DNA of 64,000 nucleotides from Thermus aquaticus (lineage in GTDB: Bacteria > Deinococcota > Deinococci > Deinococcales > Thermaceae). Below are positions 11,147 to 18,141 of the stretch, piece after piece (position 1 is the stretch's first letter; every line of letters starts with the position of its first letter). The stretch spans positions 586,737-650,736 of the forward strand of contig NZ_LHCI01000106.1 of NCBI RefSeq assembly GCF_001280255.1, written 5' to 3'. The notes below the pieces were generated by a model. It searched no databases. It had not been told where the DNA came from and saw only the letters and a program-made list of their open reading frames with translations. The position numbers and the translations under genes are program-made.

Positions 11147-11737
11147 GCGTTTGAGGCGGAAGGTCCCTTCCTCCCACTCCTCCGGGTGGAAGGCCAGGTA
11201 GCGCACCCGGTAGCCCGGGGTGCTGGGGGTCTCGGGCACGCTTCCCTCCCGCTCCACGAAGCGGAAGCCCAGCGAGAGGAGGTCCTCCAGGAGGTCCGGG
11301 TAGCTGGCCTCGGAAAGCCGCCCCGCCTCCTCCTCCACCTCTCCTATAAGGAGCCTGGCCCCGAGGAAGCTCCCCACCGCCAGGACCACCCTGTCCGCCA
11401 GGGCGGGGGGGCCTTCCCAGGTGCGCACCCCCACCGCCCGCTCCCCGTCCAGAAGGAGGCCCGTGGCCGTGGCCTGGAAGAGGTGGAGGTTCCTTTCCCC
11501 CTCCAGGAGGTACTTGGCCCGGGCGTGGAAGGCCCAGACCCGGGGGTCTTTGGGGTCGTAGGCCCTTTCCAGGAGGCTTCCTTTGGGGAAGGGGGGCCTT
11601 GGGGGGAGGAAGGGCATCATGACCGAGTCCAGGCTTTGGGTGAGAAGGCCCACCCGCACGCCTTGGGAGGCCAGGCGAAAGGCCGCCTCGGCCCCCGAGA
11701 ACCCGGCGCCCACGATGAGGACCTGGTACCTGTTCAT
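11039..11737 (-). CDS. short GidA-related FAD-binding protein
   Basis: A 232-residue flavoprotein homologous to the FAD-binding part of GidA/MnmG and TrmFO, with the dinucleotide loop VGAGFSGAEA (residues 9-18), VVLAVGSFLGARLL and the VGLCVREGDYALMSEEGKRLA tail. It lacks the large tRNA-binding domains of MnmG, so it is not a simple orthologue. Proteins of this size are known from Thermus as 'GidA-related' with no assigned reaction. Start ATG 11737 is chosen because the frame upstream runs through tRNA-Trp. It begins 26 bases after that tRNA on the same strand and appears to share its transcript. Confidence 0.82.
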   Translation of the reverse strand: MNRYQVLIVGAGFSGAEAAFRLASQGVRVGLLTQSLDSVMMPFLPPRPPFPKGSLLERAYDPKDPRVWAFHARAKYLLEGERNLHLFQATATGLLLDGERAVGVRTWEGPPALADRVVLAVGSFLGARLLIGEVEEEAGRLSEASYPDLLEDLLSLGFRFVEREGSVPETPSTPGYRVRYLAFHPEEWEEGTFRLKRLEGLYAVGLCVREGDYALMSEEGKRLAEHLLHELG

Positions 11738-11763
11738 AGAAAAAAGGCCCCAGAGGGGCCATC

Positions 11764-11839
11764 TGGCGGGCCGTGAAGGACTCGAACCTCCAACCCCCGG
11801 TTTTGGAGACCGGTGCTCTGCCAGTTGAGCTAACGGCCC
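11764..11839 (-). tRNA. tRNA-Trp (anticodon CCA)
   Basis: A 76-base cloverleaf on the minus strand. The acceptor stem is GGGCCGT / ACGGCCC, the D arm GCTC..GAGC, the anticodon stem CCGGT / ACCGG with loop CTCCAAA (anticodon CCA, decoding UGG), and the T loop TTCGAGT. The discriminator base is G and the 3' CCA is encoded. It sits between cas2 and the GidA-related gene. Confidence 0.96.
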
Positions 11840-11851
11840 CCGCCTTGAGGG

Positions 11852-11880
11852 ATTGTAGCACACCTTGGCCCAGGGGCCAA
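11852..11880 (-). promoter_or_regulatory. promoter of tRNA-Trp, overlapped by a palindrome
   Basis: Minus-strand -35 TTGGCC (11875-11880) and -10 TACAAT (11852-11857) with a 17-base spacer, ending about 13 bases before the tRNA. A perfect 8-bp inverted repeat, CTTGGCCC / GGGCCAAG at 11864-11881, covers the -35 box. It could be an operator or a weak terminator for cas2. Confidence 0.65.
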
Positions 11881-11948
11881 GCCGGGGGGGCTTGATGCCC
11901 GGGAAGGCCCCTCTCTTGGGCCAAGAGGATGTGGCGTTGGCACACGCC

Positions 11949-12221
11949 CTAGACCACGGCGAGCTCCCGAGGGGACGGAAGCGGCCCCACCCCCAAGACC
12001 TCCACCCTCCCCGCCACGGGATAGATGCGCAGGGCGTCCTGGCCCAGGTCCAAAAGCCGCCTCGCCCGGGCGCGCAGGTCCTCTAAGAGCTTTTCGTCCA
12101 GGTAGCACTCAAACACGGAGAGCTGGACCCGCTCCCCATAGCTTTTGAGCAGATTGGCCAGCTTAATCCTGCGGGTGTCGTCGGGGATGTCATACGCCAC
12201 AGCGTAAAGGCGTTTTGCCAT
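11949..12221 (-). CDS. cas2: CRISPR-associated endonuclease Cas2
   Basis: Cas2 is the structural partner of Cas1 in spacer integration. The 90-residue protein has the ferredoxin-like core with YAVAYDIPDDTRRIKLANLL (the conserved Asp is Asp11), followed by QLSVFECYL and the C-terminal strand RIYPV. The length is normal. It is separated from cas1 by the CRISPR array and leader (12222-12870), although all are on the minus strand. A -10-like GATAGT lies 8 bases before its ATG, so it may be transcribed separately without a leader. Confidence 0.93.
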   Translation of the reverse strand: MAKRLYAVAYDIPDDTRRIKLANLLKSYGERVQLSVFECYLDEKLLEDLRARARRLLDLGQDALRIYPVAGRVEVLGVGPLPSPRELAVV

Positions 12222-12229
12222 GGGTCTAG

Positions 12230-12256
12230 ACTATCCGAAACACCCGGCAGTCGCAA
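12230..12256 (-). promoter_or_regulatory. possible cas2 promoter reaching into the last CRISPR repeat
   Basis: Minus-strand GATAGT (12230-12235) lies 8 bases before the cas2 ATG, matching the leaderless spacing common in this window. The only TTG-type -35 candidate, TTGCGA at 12251-12256, is inside the leader-distal repeat with a short 15-base spacer. The assignment is tentative. Confidence 0.35.
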
Positions 12257-12507
12257 TCCCCTTACGGGGCTAAGTGGTTTGCAACTAATCATGACAGTCA
12301 TTGGGCTGCTGCATCACTGTTGGTCGCAATCCCCTTACGGGGCTAAGTGGTTTGCAACGCGATGGAGAACGTGCGGGACACGATTGGCCCGCACGCGTCG
12401 CAATCCCCTTACGGGGCTAAGTGGTTTGCAACGAGGTGGTGTTCGGCTACGAGGGGGCCCTTCCCCCCGAGGTCGCAATCCCCTTACGGGGCTAAGTGGT
12501 TTGCAAC
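12250..12507 (-). CRISPR. CRISPR array, 4 identical repeats and 3 spacers
   Basis: Four identical 36-base repeats start at 12250, 12323, 12397 and 12472, separated by spacers of 37, 38 and 39 bases. On the minus strand each repeat begins GTTGCAAACC, contains the hairpin CCCC-GTAA-GGGG and ends ATTGCGAC, a form seen in Thermus arrays; the last eight bases would be the crRNA 5' handle. This sets transcription on the minus strand, from the cas1 side toward cas2. The leader-distal repeat (12250-12285) is not degenerate. The array is very short. Confidence 0.96.
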
Positions 12508-12870
12508 TTTACCCCCCTAAGAACGCCGTTCTGGACGGCGCTGCCAGAGAGGGGTTTGTGAGAAAGATGAAGCTTGGAATATGCATGGGACGAATAACGG
12601 GGATTTTCGGGGGTTTATGCCGATGAACACACGCAGGAGAGAGGGCCGATGAGAAGGAGAAAACGCATATTGCCCATCCCCAAGGGAAGAACTGGCTTTC
12701 AAGGTCCCCACCCGGAGGTCCGGGTTAGGGGGAGTATAGCACACACCGCAACGTTGAACCAGGTCAAAATATGGGCCAAAAGGCGGCCTGGCAAAGGGGC
12801 TTTGATTTTCAAAGCGCAAGAAGGGCCAGTTGCATCGTAATTTTGCTGACAAGTATAGTAAAGGCCCGCC
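12508..12870 (-). promoter_or_regulatory. CRISPR leader region, no gene
   Basis: This 363-base stretch between the first repeat and the cas1 stop has no convincing coding frame and is clearly less GC-rich than its surroundings. An inverted repeat GCCGTTC..GAACGGC-like segment lies near 12522-12540, next to the array. A second minus-strand -10-like TATACT is at 12733-12738. It most likely serves as the leader that drives the array and directs new spacer insertion. Confidence 0.7.
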
Positions 12871-12880
12871 TTATCGCCAA
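12852..12880 (-). promoter_or_regulatory. candidate CRISPR leader promoter
   Basis: Minus-strand -35 TTGGCG (12875-12880) and -10 TATACT (12852-12857) with a 17-base spacer. The -35 box lies inside the last codons of cas1. Transcription would start about 335 bases before the first repeat. Confidence 0.55.
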
Positions 12881-13818
12881 AGGTAAAAGGGCGTGTAGTG
12901 CCCCCGTTCCAAAAGGGCGGCCTTCAGGCGCTGGGCCTGGAGCTCTATCATCTCCCCCAGGGGTTTGCGGAAGCCCAAGGGGTGGGCTACCTCCTCCAGG
13001 AAGCGGCCCTCCAAGAGCTCTATGAGCCGCCTCCGGCCCTCCTCGTTCAGGTACACGCCTCCTTCCCTGGCTTCGGCGTGGGCTGGGGTGAGGTGCCCCC
13101 TCCGGAAGGCGGAGAGGACCACGGCGTCCACCACGGGCACCCGGAACTCCTCCATCAGGTCCAGGGCCAAGGCGGGGCTCCGCCGCCCCTCGGCGTGGAG
13201 GAAGCCCACCTCGGGGTGGAGCCCCGCCAGGCGCACCGCCACCAGAACACGCCCCAAGAGGAGGGCGTAGCCGTAGGAGAGGGCGGCGTTCACCGGGTCC
13301 CTAGGGGGCCTGCGGGTGCGCCCCCCAAAGCCTTGGGCGGCGAGGAGGCGGCCTAACCCCTGGAAGTAGGCCCGGCTTCCTTCCCCCTCCGCCCCCCGGA
13401 GGCTCTCCAGCCTCTGGGCCTCTCCGGCCCGGGCGAGGGCCTGGGCCACCTCCTCGGCCTCGGGAAGGCCGTGGCGCAGGAGGAGGGCCTGGGCCGAGCG
13501 GAGTTTCCCCAGGACGAAGGCCCGGGCCAGGGGAAGGGCCTCGGCCCCAAACGGGGCCCGGAGGTGGGCCGGGTGGGGGTCGGGGAAGGCCCCCGCCACC
13601 CCGTAGAGAAAGCCCTCCAGGGAGAGGAAGAAGACCGGCGCCCCCTGCCGGAGGAGGAAGACCAGGGCGGGGGTGGAGAGGCGCACGTTGCCCCAAAGGG
13701 CCACCCGGCGCACCTGACGGGCGGGGAAGTCGGCCAGGGTAATCCCGTCCTTCTCAAGGAGGAGGCGGCCTGCCCTGAGTCTCAGGGTGGCCCCCTGGTG
13801 GGTGAGGTGTAGGGTCAT
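12871..13818 (-). CDS. cas1: CRISPR-associated integrase Cas1
   Basis: Cas1 catalyses integration of new spacers with Cas2. The 315-residue protein has the N-terminal beta domain and the helical catalytic domain. Candidate metal ligands are Glu144 (GAEGEGSRAYF), His208 (GFLHAEGRRS) and Asp220 (ALDLMEEFR). The ATG overlaps the stop of the upstream CARF gene by one base (TGATG on the minus strand), so the two are co-translated. No cas4, reverse transcriptase or effector gene is attached. Confidence 0.95.
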   Translation of the reverse strand: MTLHLTHQGATLRLRAGRLLLEKDGITLADFPARQVRRVALWGNVRLSTPALVFLLRQGAPVFFLSLEGFLYGVAGAFPDPHPAHLRAPFGAEALPLARAFVLGKLRSAQALLLRHGLPEAEEVAQALARAGEAQRLESLRGAEGEGSRAYFQGLGRLLAAQGFGGRTRRPPRDPVNAALSYGYALLLGRVLVAVRLAGLHPEVGFLHAEGRRSPALALDLMEEFRVPVVDAVVLSAFRRGHLTPAHAEAREGGVYLNEEGRRRLIELLEGRFLEEVAHPLGFRKPLGEMIELQAQRLKAALLERGHYTPFYLWR

Positions 13819-15023
13819 CAGAAGAGGGGCCAGGGGGGAAGGGGCCTCAGGCGCTCGTCCAGCCCGGCGAGGAAGTCCCGCAGGCGCTCGTAGTCCTCCC
13901 GCTCCACAGGCTTCGTGCCGTGGGCCAAGATGCTCCCGTGCCGCTTCTGGAGGAGGGCCTGGAGCCGGTTCTTCTCTCCGTAGAGGCGCTGGGCTAGGGT
14001 GCCCCGCTGGCCGAAGGCCAGGTCCAAGTCAAAGGCCGCCTCGAGGAGCTCCATGAGGCCTCTGGGCTTCAGAATGCGCTCCCTAAGGCTTTCTGGGAAG
14101 TCCTCGGGCCAGGTCTTGGGGTCCTTCAGGGTGAAGCCCAGGCGCTCCTGGAGGTCGGCCTCCACGGCCAGCTCCAGGGCGCGGTAGAGGCGGGCCAGGG
14201 CGTCGTCAAAGCGGCCCAAGGCGGCCCGGCGCTCGGCGTTGGCCAGGAGGTCCTGGAGGAGGGGGAAGGTGGGCTTTTCCCCGGCCTCCACGATGCTTTG
14301 TAGATGGGGAAGGAGGGCTTCCAGGCCCTTCAGGACCCGCACCTTGCCCCCGTGCCCCCAGGCCTCGGCCACGGCCAGGGCCACGGGGAGGTGGGCGGAA
14401 AGCCGGTTTAGGGCCTCCTGGTGCCGGAAGCGGTCCCACTCCATGAGGCCCTCCACCACCCCCTGCATGGCCCGGTAGAAGCGGGCCTCGGAAGGGGAGA
14501 GGGGGCGGCTTAGGAGGCTTTCCAACTCAGAGAGGGCCATGCCCAGGTTCAGGGCGTTCCAGGCCCGGGTGAAGCCCGCCCACTCCCGGAGGCCAAAGCG
14601 GGCCGTGGGGTCCTCCAGGAGGCGGAGCCTTTCGTGCCCGGAGAGGACCCGGCCCGTCTCTGGGTCCCGCCGTTCCCCGCCCACGTAGCTGAAGACCACC
14701 CCCCGCCCCGTGAGGGCCAGGGTGAGGCCCGCCGCCATGGGCTTGGTGCCCCCGGTGAGGTCGGCCACGATGGCCTTCGCCTCCCACTCCAGGGCCTTCC
14801 TCAGGGCGAGGAGGGCCTTCTGGTAGGCCTCGAGGAGGCTTTCCGCGTCCTCCAGGAGAAGGGTGTGGTGGCGGAAGGAGGCCCCGTAGTCCCTTAGAAG
14901 CTCCGCGGCCACGGGGTGGCTCGCTTGGCTGGCCAGGAAGACCACCCCCTCGGGGGCGTGCTCGGAAAGGGCCACCTCCAGGGGCTCCCGGGTGGTGCCC
15001 ACGGTGAGGATGAGGACCTTCAT
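13818..15023 (-). CDS. CARF-HEPN protein, TIGR02710-type CRISPR ancillary nuclease
   Basis: A 401-residue protein with an N-terminal CARF Rossmann domain (ILTVGTTREP at residues 5-14 and VADLTGGTKPMAAG at 87-100) and a helical C-terminal HEPN domain with the RNase motif R-x6-H (Arg361-His368 in RHGSILAHG). CARF-HEPN proteins are activated by cyclic oligoadenylate made by Cas10 of type III systems and then cut RNA. No cas10 is present here, so the signal would have to come from another locus. It is the first gene of an operon with cas1 and has a likely leaderless ATG. The family name is by recognition; the ligand is inference. Confidence 0.85.
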   Translation of the reverse strand: MKVLILTVGTTREPLEVALSEHAPEGVVFLASQASHPVAAELLRDYGASFRHHTLLLEDAESLLEAYQKALLALRKALEWEAKAIVADLTGGTKPMAAGLTLALTGRGVVFSYVGGERRDPETGRVLSGHERLRLLEDPTARFGLREWAGFTRAWNALNLGMALSELESLLSRPLSPSEARFYRAMQGVVEGLMEWDRFRHQEALNRLSAHLPVALAVAEAWGHGGKVRVLKGLEALLPHLQSIVEAGEKPTFPLLQDLLANAERRAALGRFDDALARLYRALELAVEADLQERLGFTLKDPKTWPEDFPESLRERILKPRGLMELLEAAFDLDLAFGQRGTLAQRLYGEKNRLQALLQKRHGSILAHGTKPVEREDYERLRDFLAGLDERLRPLPPWPLF

Positions 15024-15029
15024 GCCCCC

Positions 15030-15048
15030 ATTATCGCCCGGTTAGAAT
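15030..15048. promoter_or_regulatory. divergent -10 boxes, CARF gene and NlpC/P60 gene
   Basis: Minus-strand GATAAT (15030-15035) lies 6 bases before the CARF ATG, and plus-strand TAGAAT (15043-15048) lies 6 bases before the NlpC/P60 ATG at 15055. Both spacings predict leaderless mRNAs. The two genes are divergent with only 31 bases between them. Confidence 0.6.
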
Positions 15049-15054
15049 GGACCC

Positions 15055-15669
15055 ATGCGCAAGGCGGTTCTGGTCCTCTTCCTCGGCCTTGCCCTGGCCC
15101 AGCCCACCCACACCGTGGCCCCCGGGGACACGCTTTTCTCCATCGCCCGCAGGTACGGGACCACGGTGGAGGAGCTCATGCGCCTGAACGGCCTCACCTC
15201 CCCGGACCTCCAGGTGGGCCAGGTCCTGAAGCTTCCCGCCCCCTCTTCGCAGGAAGGCCCTCCCCAGGAACCCCAAGCCGAGGACTTTGACCCGGAAAGC
15301 CCCCTGGTGAAGGCGGTTCTCCGCTACCTGGGCGTGCCCTACAAGTACGGGGCCAACTCGCCCTTGAGCCTGGACTGCTCCGCCTTCGTGGCCCAGGTCT
15401 ACGCCGAGCTGGGGGTGGCCCTGCCCCGGACCAGCCGGGATCAGTACCGCGCCCTGCCCGCGGCCGACACCCTGCGCCCCGGGGACCTGGTCTTCTTCAG
15501 CTTCGGGGGGAAGGACGTGGACCACGTGGGGATCTACCTGGGCCGGGGGGTCTTCGCCCACGCCAGTAGCTACGGGAGCCGGGTGGTGATAGAGAGCCTG
15601 GACGCCCCCCTCTACAAAAAGGCCTACAGGGGGGCGAGGCGGGTCCTCCAGGAGGCCAAAGGGCCCTAG
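15055..15669 (+). CDS. secreted LysM-NlpC/P60 cell-wall hydrolase
   Basis: A 204-residue exported peptidoglycan endopeptidase. A signal peptide covers about residues 1-15 (cleavage after LALA). One LysM domain follows at about 18-62 ([23 protein letters not shown]). After a Pro/Glu/Gln linker, an NlpC/P60 domain carries catalytic Cys108 (LDCSAFV), His157 (DHVGIYL) and a third polar His169. It should cut gamma-D-Glu-diaminoacyl type bonds at the cell surface. Its stop overlaps the convergent nitroreductase stop by 4 bases. The start is set by the -10 box 6 bases upstream. Confidence 0.92.
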   Translation: MRKAVLVLFLGLALAQPTHTVAPGDTLFSIARRYGTTVEELMRLNGLTSPDLQVGQVLKLPAPSSQEGPPQEPQAEDFDPESPLVKAVLRYLGVPYKYGANSPLSLDCSAFVAQVYAELGVALPRTSRDQYRALPAADTLRPGDLVFFSFGGKDVDHVGIYLGRGVFAHASSYGSRVVIESLDAPLYKKAYRGARRVLQEAKGP

Positions 15670-16586
15670 GGCCAGTCCGGGACCTCTCCCCGGGCCTTCT
15701 TCAGGGCTTCCACAAGCGCCTCCCCGGGCCTCCCCTCCCCCCGGAAGGCTTCGGCCTCCCGCTCCAGCCAGGCCTCCCCCCGGCGGAAGAGGACGGCCCG
15801 GGCCTCCTTTAGGGCGGTCTCTATGAGGCTTCCCAGGGAGTAATAGGGGCTTCCCTGGGGCAGGTCGGGGTCCAGGCCCTGGCGGGCTAGGGCCCGGCCG
15901 TAAGGGGCCTCCCGGGCCTCCATAGCGCCCCCCTGGGCGAAGTAGCGGCTTAGGACCCTTCCCCAGTCTCCAACGCGGCTGTAGGGGGCCATGGCCCGGT
16001 AGGCCGCCTCCAGGTCCTCCTCGGTGTAGGGGCGGTAGCGGTCCTCGTGGACCACCAGGTGCCGGGGAAGCCTGGGCCTAGGGGGACCTTCCTCGTCCGG
16101 GACCCCCAGGGCCAGCCCCACCACGGGGAAGACCCCGGGAGGCAGGCGGAGGAGGTCCAGTAGGGCCTCGGGCTCGTTGAGGACCCCGCCGATAAAGCAG
16201 ACCCCGTAGCCCAGGGCCTCGGCGGTGAGGGCCAGGTAGGCGGCGGAAAGCCCCGCGTCCAGGACGCCGAAGTGGAGGGCGGTCTTGGGCCAGGAGGCCA
16301 TCCTTTCCCCCCGGTGGGCGAGGAGCCTCTCCAGGCGGTGGACGTCCGCCAGGAAGAGGAAAAACTCCGCCGCCTGCCGCACGTGCTCCTGGTCCCCGGA
16401 AAGCCGGGCGATGGCCTCCCTAAGGGCCGGGTCCCTGACCCTCAGGACGCTATAAAGCTGGGCGCTGGCGTCCGTGGGGGCCCGCTGGAGGGCGAAAAGG
16501 AGCTTCTCCAGGTCCTCCGGGGGAATGGGCACGGGCTTGAAGCGGCGCACGCTTCGCCTCTTAGCCAGGATGGGCGTGAGGTCCAT
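15666..16586 (-). CDS. nitroreductase-family flavoprotein
   Basis: A 306-residue FMN-binding nitroreductase fold protein: RRSVRRFKP near residues 10-18, [32 protein letters not shown] and [16 protein letters not shown]. These are family-defining segments around FMN. It is longer than most members (about 220-250 residues) because of an Arg/Glu-rich C-terminal tail from about residue 215, resembling the NfsA/FRP type tail. The substrate is unknown. It is convergent with the upstream hydrolase gene. Confidence 0.85.
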   Translation of the reverse strand: MDLTPILAKRRSVRRFKPVPIPPEDLEKLLFALQRAPTDASAQLYSVLRVRDPALREAIARLSGDQEHVRQAAEFFLFLADVHRLERLLAHRGERMASWPKTALHFGVLDAGLSAAYLALTAEALGYGVCFIGGVLNEPEALLDLLRLPPGVFPVVGLALGVPDEEGPPRPRLPRHLVVHEDRYRPYTEEDLEAAYRAMAPYSRVGDWGRVLSRYFAQGGAMEAREAPYGRALARQGLDPDLPQGSPYYSLGSLIETALKEARAVLFRRGEAWLEREAEAFRGEGRPGEALVEALKKARGEVPDWP

Positions 16587-16619
16587 GGGGGCAGGATACG
16601 GCCTTGGGCGGGCCTGTGG

Positions 16620-16985
16620 TCAAGCCATAGGGGCCCCTTCGTCCAAAAGGACAAGGCCTTCCCGGGCGGCCTCCCCCACAAGGCCGATCTCCCCCTTGCG
16701 GGCTTCCCACTCCTCCGGGGTGAGGGCCACGTAGTCCACGTTTCTCAGGGGAAGAAGGTGGTACAGGAGCTGGATCCGGCTCAGGTAGTCCATGCCCCGA
16801 AAAGCGGGGGAGACCACGAGGAGGTCCCAGTCGCTGTCCTCCAGGGCTTCGCCCCTGGCCCGGGAGCCAAAGAGGAGCGCCCGGGTGAGGGGGATGGGAA
16901 GCCCTTGCAGGAGCTTTCTTAAGTACCCCACCCGCGGCGAAAGCCGCGGTGGGGTACTTAGCAAGCGCTCGGCCTCGAGGCGCAC
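16620..16985 (-). CDS. MNT-type nucleotidyltransferase with an in-frame repeat insertion
   Basis: A 121-residue minimal nucleotidyltransferase. The motif GSRARGEALEDSDWDLL holds Gly40-Ser41 and the metal-binding Asp52 and Asp54. Such proteins often act as MntA antitoxins with a HEPN partner, but none is adjacent here. Start GTG 16985 is the only one that keeps the frame. Residues about 9-22 are encoded by a palindromic repeat (16920-16960) found elsewhere only between genes; removing it would join EAERLL directly to RKLLQGLP. The gene may be functional with a 13-14 residue insertion or may be decaying. Confidence 0.75.
   Translation of the reverse strand: MRLEAERLLSTPPRLSPRVGYLRKLLQGLPIPLTRALLFGSRARGEALEDSDWDLLVVSPAFRGMDYLSRIQLLYHLLPLRNVDYVALTPEEWEARKGEIGLVGEAAREGLVLLDEGAPMA
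16920..16960. repeat. family A palindromic repeat, inside a gene
   Basis: A near-perfect palindrome that opens TAAGTACCCCACC and closes GGTGGGGTACTTA around a GCGGC-GAAA-GCCGC core, with one extra C in the left arm. It is the same hairpin that starts at the stop codons at 19678, 36220 and 53165. Here it lies within the nucleotidyltransferase reading frame and does not break it. Confidence 0.85.
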
Positions 16986-17015
16986 CCTTTCATCATACCA
17001 GGGCCTAAAGGACCC

Positions 17016-18083
17016 CTAGAGGCCAAGGAAGGCCAGGTACCCCTGCCACAGGGCCTCCCCGAAGAAGAAGGCCACCACCCCTCCCAGGGCCAGGTAGGGG
17101 CCAAAGGGGATTTTCTGTCTTCTAAGGACGAGCCCAAAGGCCGCCCCCAGGAAGACGGCGAGAAGAAGCGCCAAAAAGGCGTAAAGCCCAAGCCAGGCCC
17201 CGAGGGCCCCTAAAAGCTTCACGTCCCCGTAGCCCATGGCGACCGGCTCCTCCTCTTCTTCGGGCGGGGCGGGCCGGAAGGCCCAGTAAAGCCCTCCGGC
17301 CAGGGCGAGCCCCCCGGCGGCGACGAGGCTTCCCTTCAGGCTTTCCAGAAGGTCCAGGCCCAGGGCGGGGGCCAGGAGGAGGGCCACGGGAAGGAGGGGG
17401 AGGGTGAGCCGGTCGGGGAGGACCACGGGCCTACCCGTTCTCGCCGAGAGGGCCCAGGTGAGGAAGGCCAGGGCCATCCCCACCCCGGGGCCCAGGAGGG
17501 CTCCCAAGAGGGCGGCCATGTGCACCTGGTGGGGGCCCACGGGGACCTCGGGCCTCCTCTCCCGGAAGCGCCTCAGGAAAAGCCCCCCGTACCCGGCCAC
17601 CAGGCCCAGGCCCCCCGCCGCCATCAGGGCCCCGTCCAGGCTCTTCCTGAAGGGGAGAGGGAAGGCGAGGAAGTAGGAGGCGGCGAGGCCCAGGAAGAGG
17701 AGGCCGTAGGTGAGGGCGTCGGGAAGCTCGTAGGTGTCCAGGTCAATGAAGGCGAGGGCCACCAGAAAGGCGAGGAAGGCGAAGACCAAAAAGGCCATGG
17801 GGGAAGGCGGGTAGAAGAGGGCGGCCAGGAGGAAAAGGGAGCCGGTGATGGCCTCCACCAGGGGGTAGCGGGGGCTTATGGGGCTTTGGCAGTAGCGGCA
17901 CCGCCCCCTTAGGGCCAGGTAGGAGAGGACGGGGACCAGGTCTTTGGGGCCCAAGCGGTGGCCACAGCTTGGGCAGTAGGAGGGGGGATAGGCCAGGGAC
18001 TCCCCTTTGGGCAGGCGGCGGATGACCACGTTGAGGAAGGAGCCCACCACGAGGCCCAGGACCAGGGCGAAAAGGGGCCACAT
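17016..18083 (-). CDS. pilD: type IV prepilin peptidase with internal duplication
   Basis: PilD cleaves and methylates type IV prepilins and related DNA-uptake pseudopilins in the inner membrane. At 355 residues it is longer than the usual 250-290. The N-terminal domain has the zinc-binding CPSC (37-40) and CRYC (62-65) pairs. The catalytic aspartates are in [11 protein letters not shown] (112-122) and GYGD (Asp287). Residues about 119-212 and 221-313 look like two copies of the same membrane module: [10 protein letters not shown] versus [10 protein letters not shown], and [11 protein letters not shown] versus [15 protein letters not shown] in copy 1 replaces GYGD. The ATG is 6 bases after a minus-strand TACAAT. 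Confidence 0.92.
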   Translation of the reverse strand: MWPLFALVLGLVVGSFLNVVIRRLPKGESLAYPPSYCPSCGHRLGPKDLVPVLSYLALRGRCRYCQSPISPRYPLVEAITGSLFLLAALFYPPSPMAFLVFAFLAFLVALAFIDLDTYELPDALTYGLLFLGLAASYFLAFPLPFRKSLDGALMAAGGLGLVAGYGGLFLRRFRERRPEVPVGPHQVHMAALLGALLGPGVGMALAFLTWALSARTGRPVVLPDRLTLPLLPVALLLAPALGLDLLESLKGSLVAAGGLALAGGLYWAFRPAPPEEEEEPVAMGYGDVKLLGALGAWLGLYAFLALLLAVFLGAAFGLVLRRQKIPFGPYLALGGVVAFFFGEALWQGYLAFLGL

Positions 18084-18089
18084 GGGGGC

Positions 18090-18135
18090 ATTGTACCGGG
18101 ACGTTCACCGGGTTTTCCCAGGCTGGAAGTATGAT
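18090..18135. promoter_or_regulatory. divergent -10 boxes, pilD and carboxypeptidase
   Basis: Minus-strand TACAAT (18090-18095) is 6 bases before the pilD ATG, and plus-strand TATGAT (18130-18135) is 6 bases before the carboxypeptidase GTG at 18142. Both predict leaderless transcripts. The -35 boxes are not clear. Confidence 0.55.
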
Positions 18136-18141
18136 GCTCCC

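Noticed and set aside
11737..11863. N-terminal extension of the GidA-related protein reading LAQLAEHRSPKPGVGGSSPS
   Set aside because: It is the translation of tRNA-Trp, a well-known false peptide. The tRNA fold is perfect and the protein starts cleanly at 11737.
12286..12471. Spacers matching other parts of this window
   Set aside because: No match was noticed on reading, but no alignment was run. Their sources cannot be named from the sequence alone.
12279..12626. Open frame across the CRISPR array on the plus strand
   Set aside because: It reads through repeats and spacers and has no family resemblance; the array structure explains the bases.
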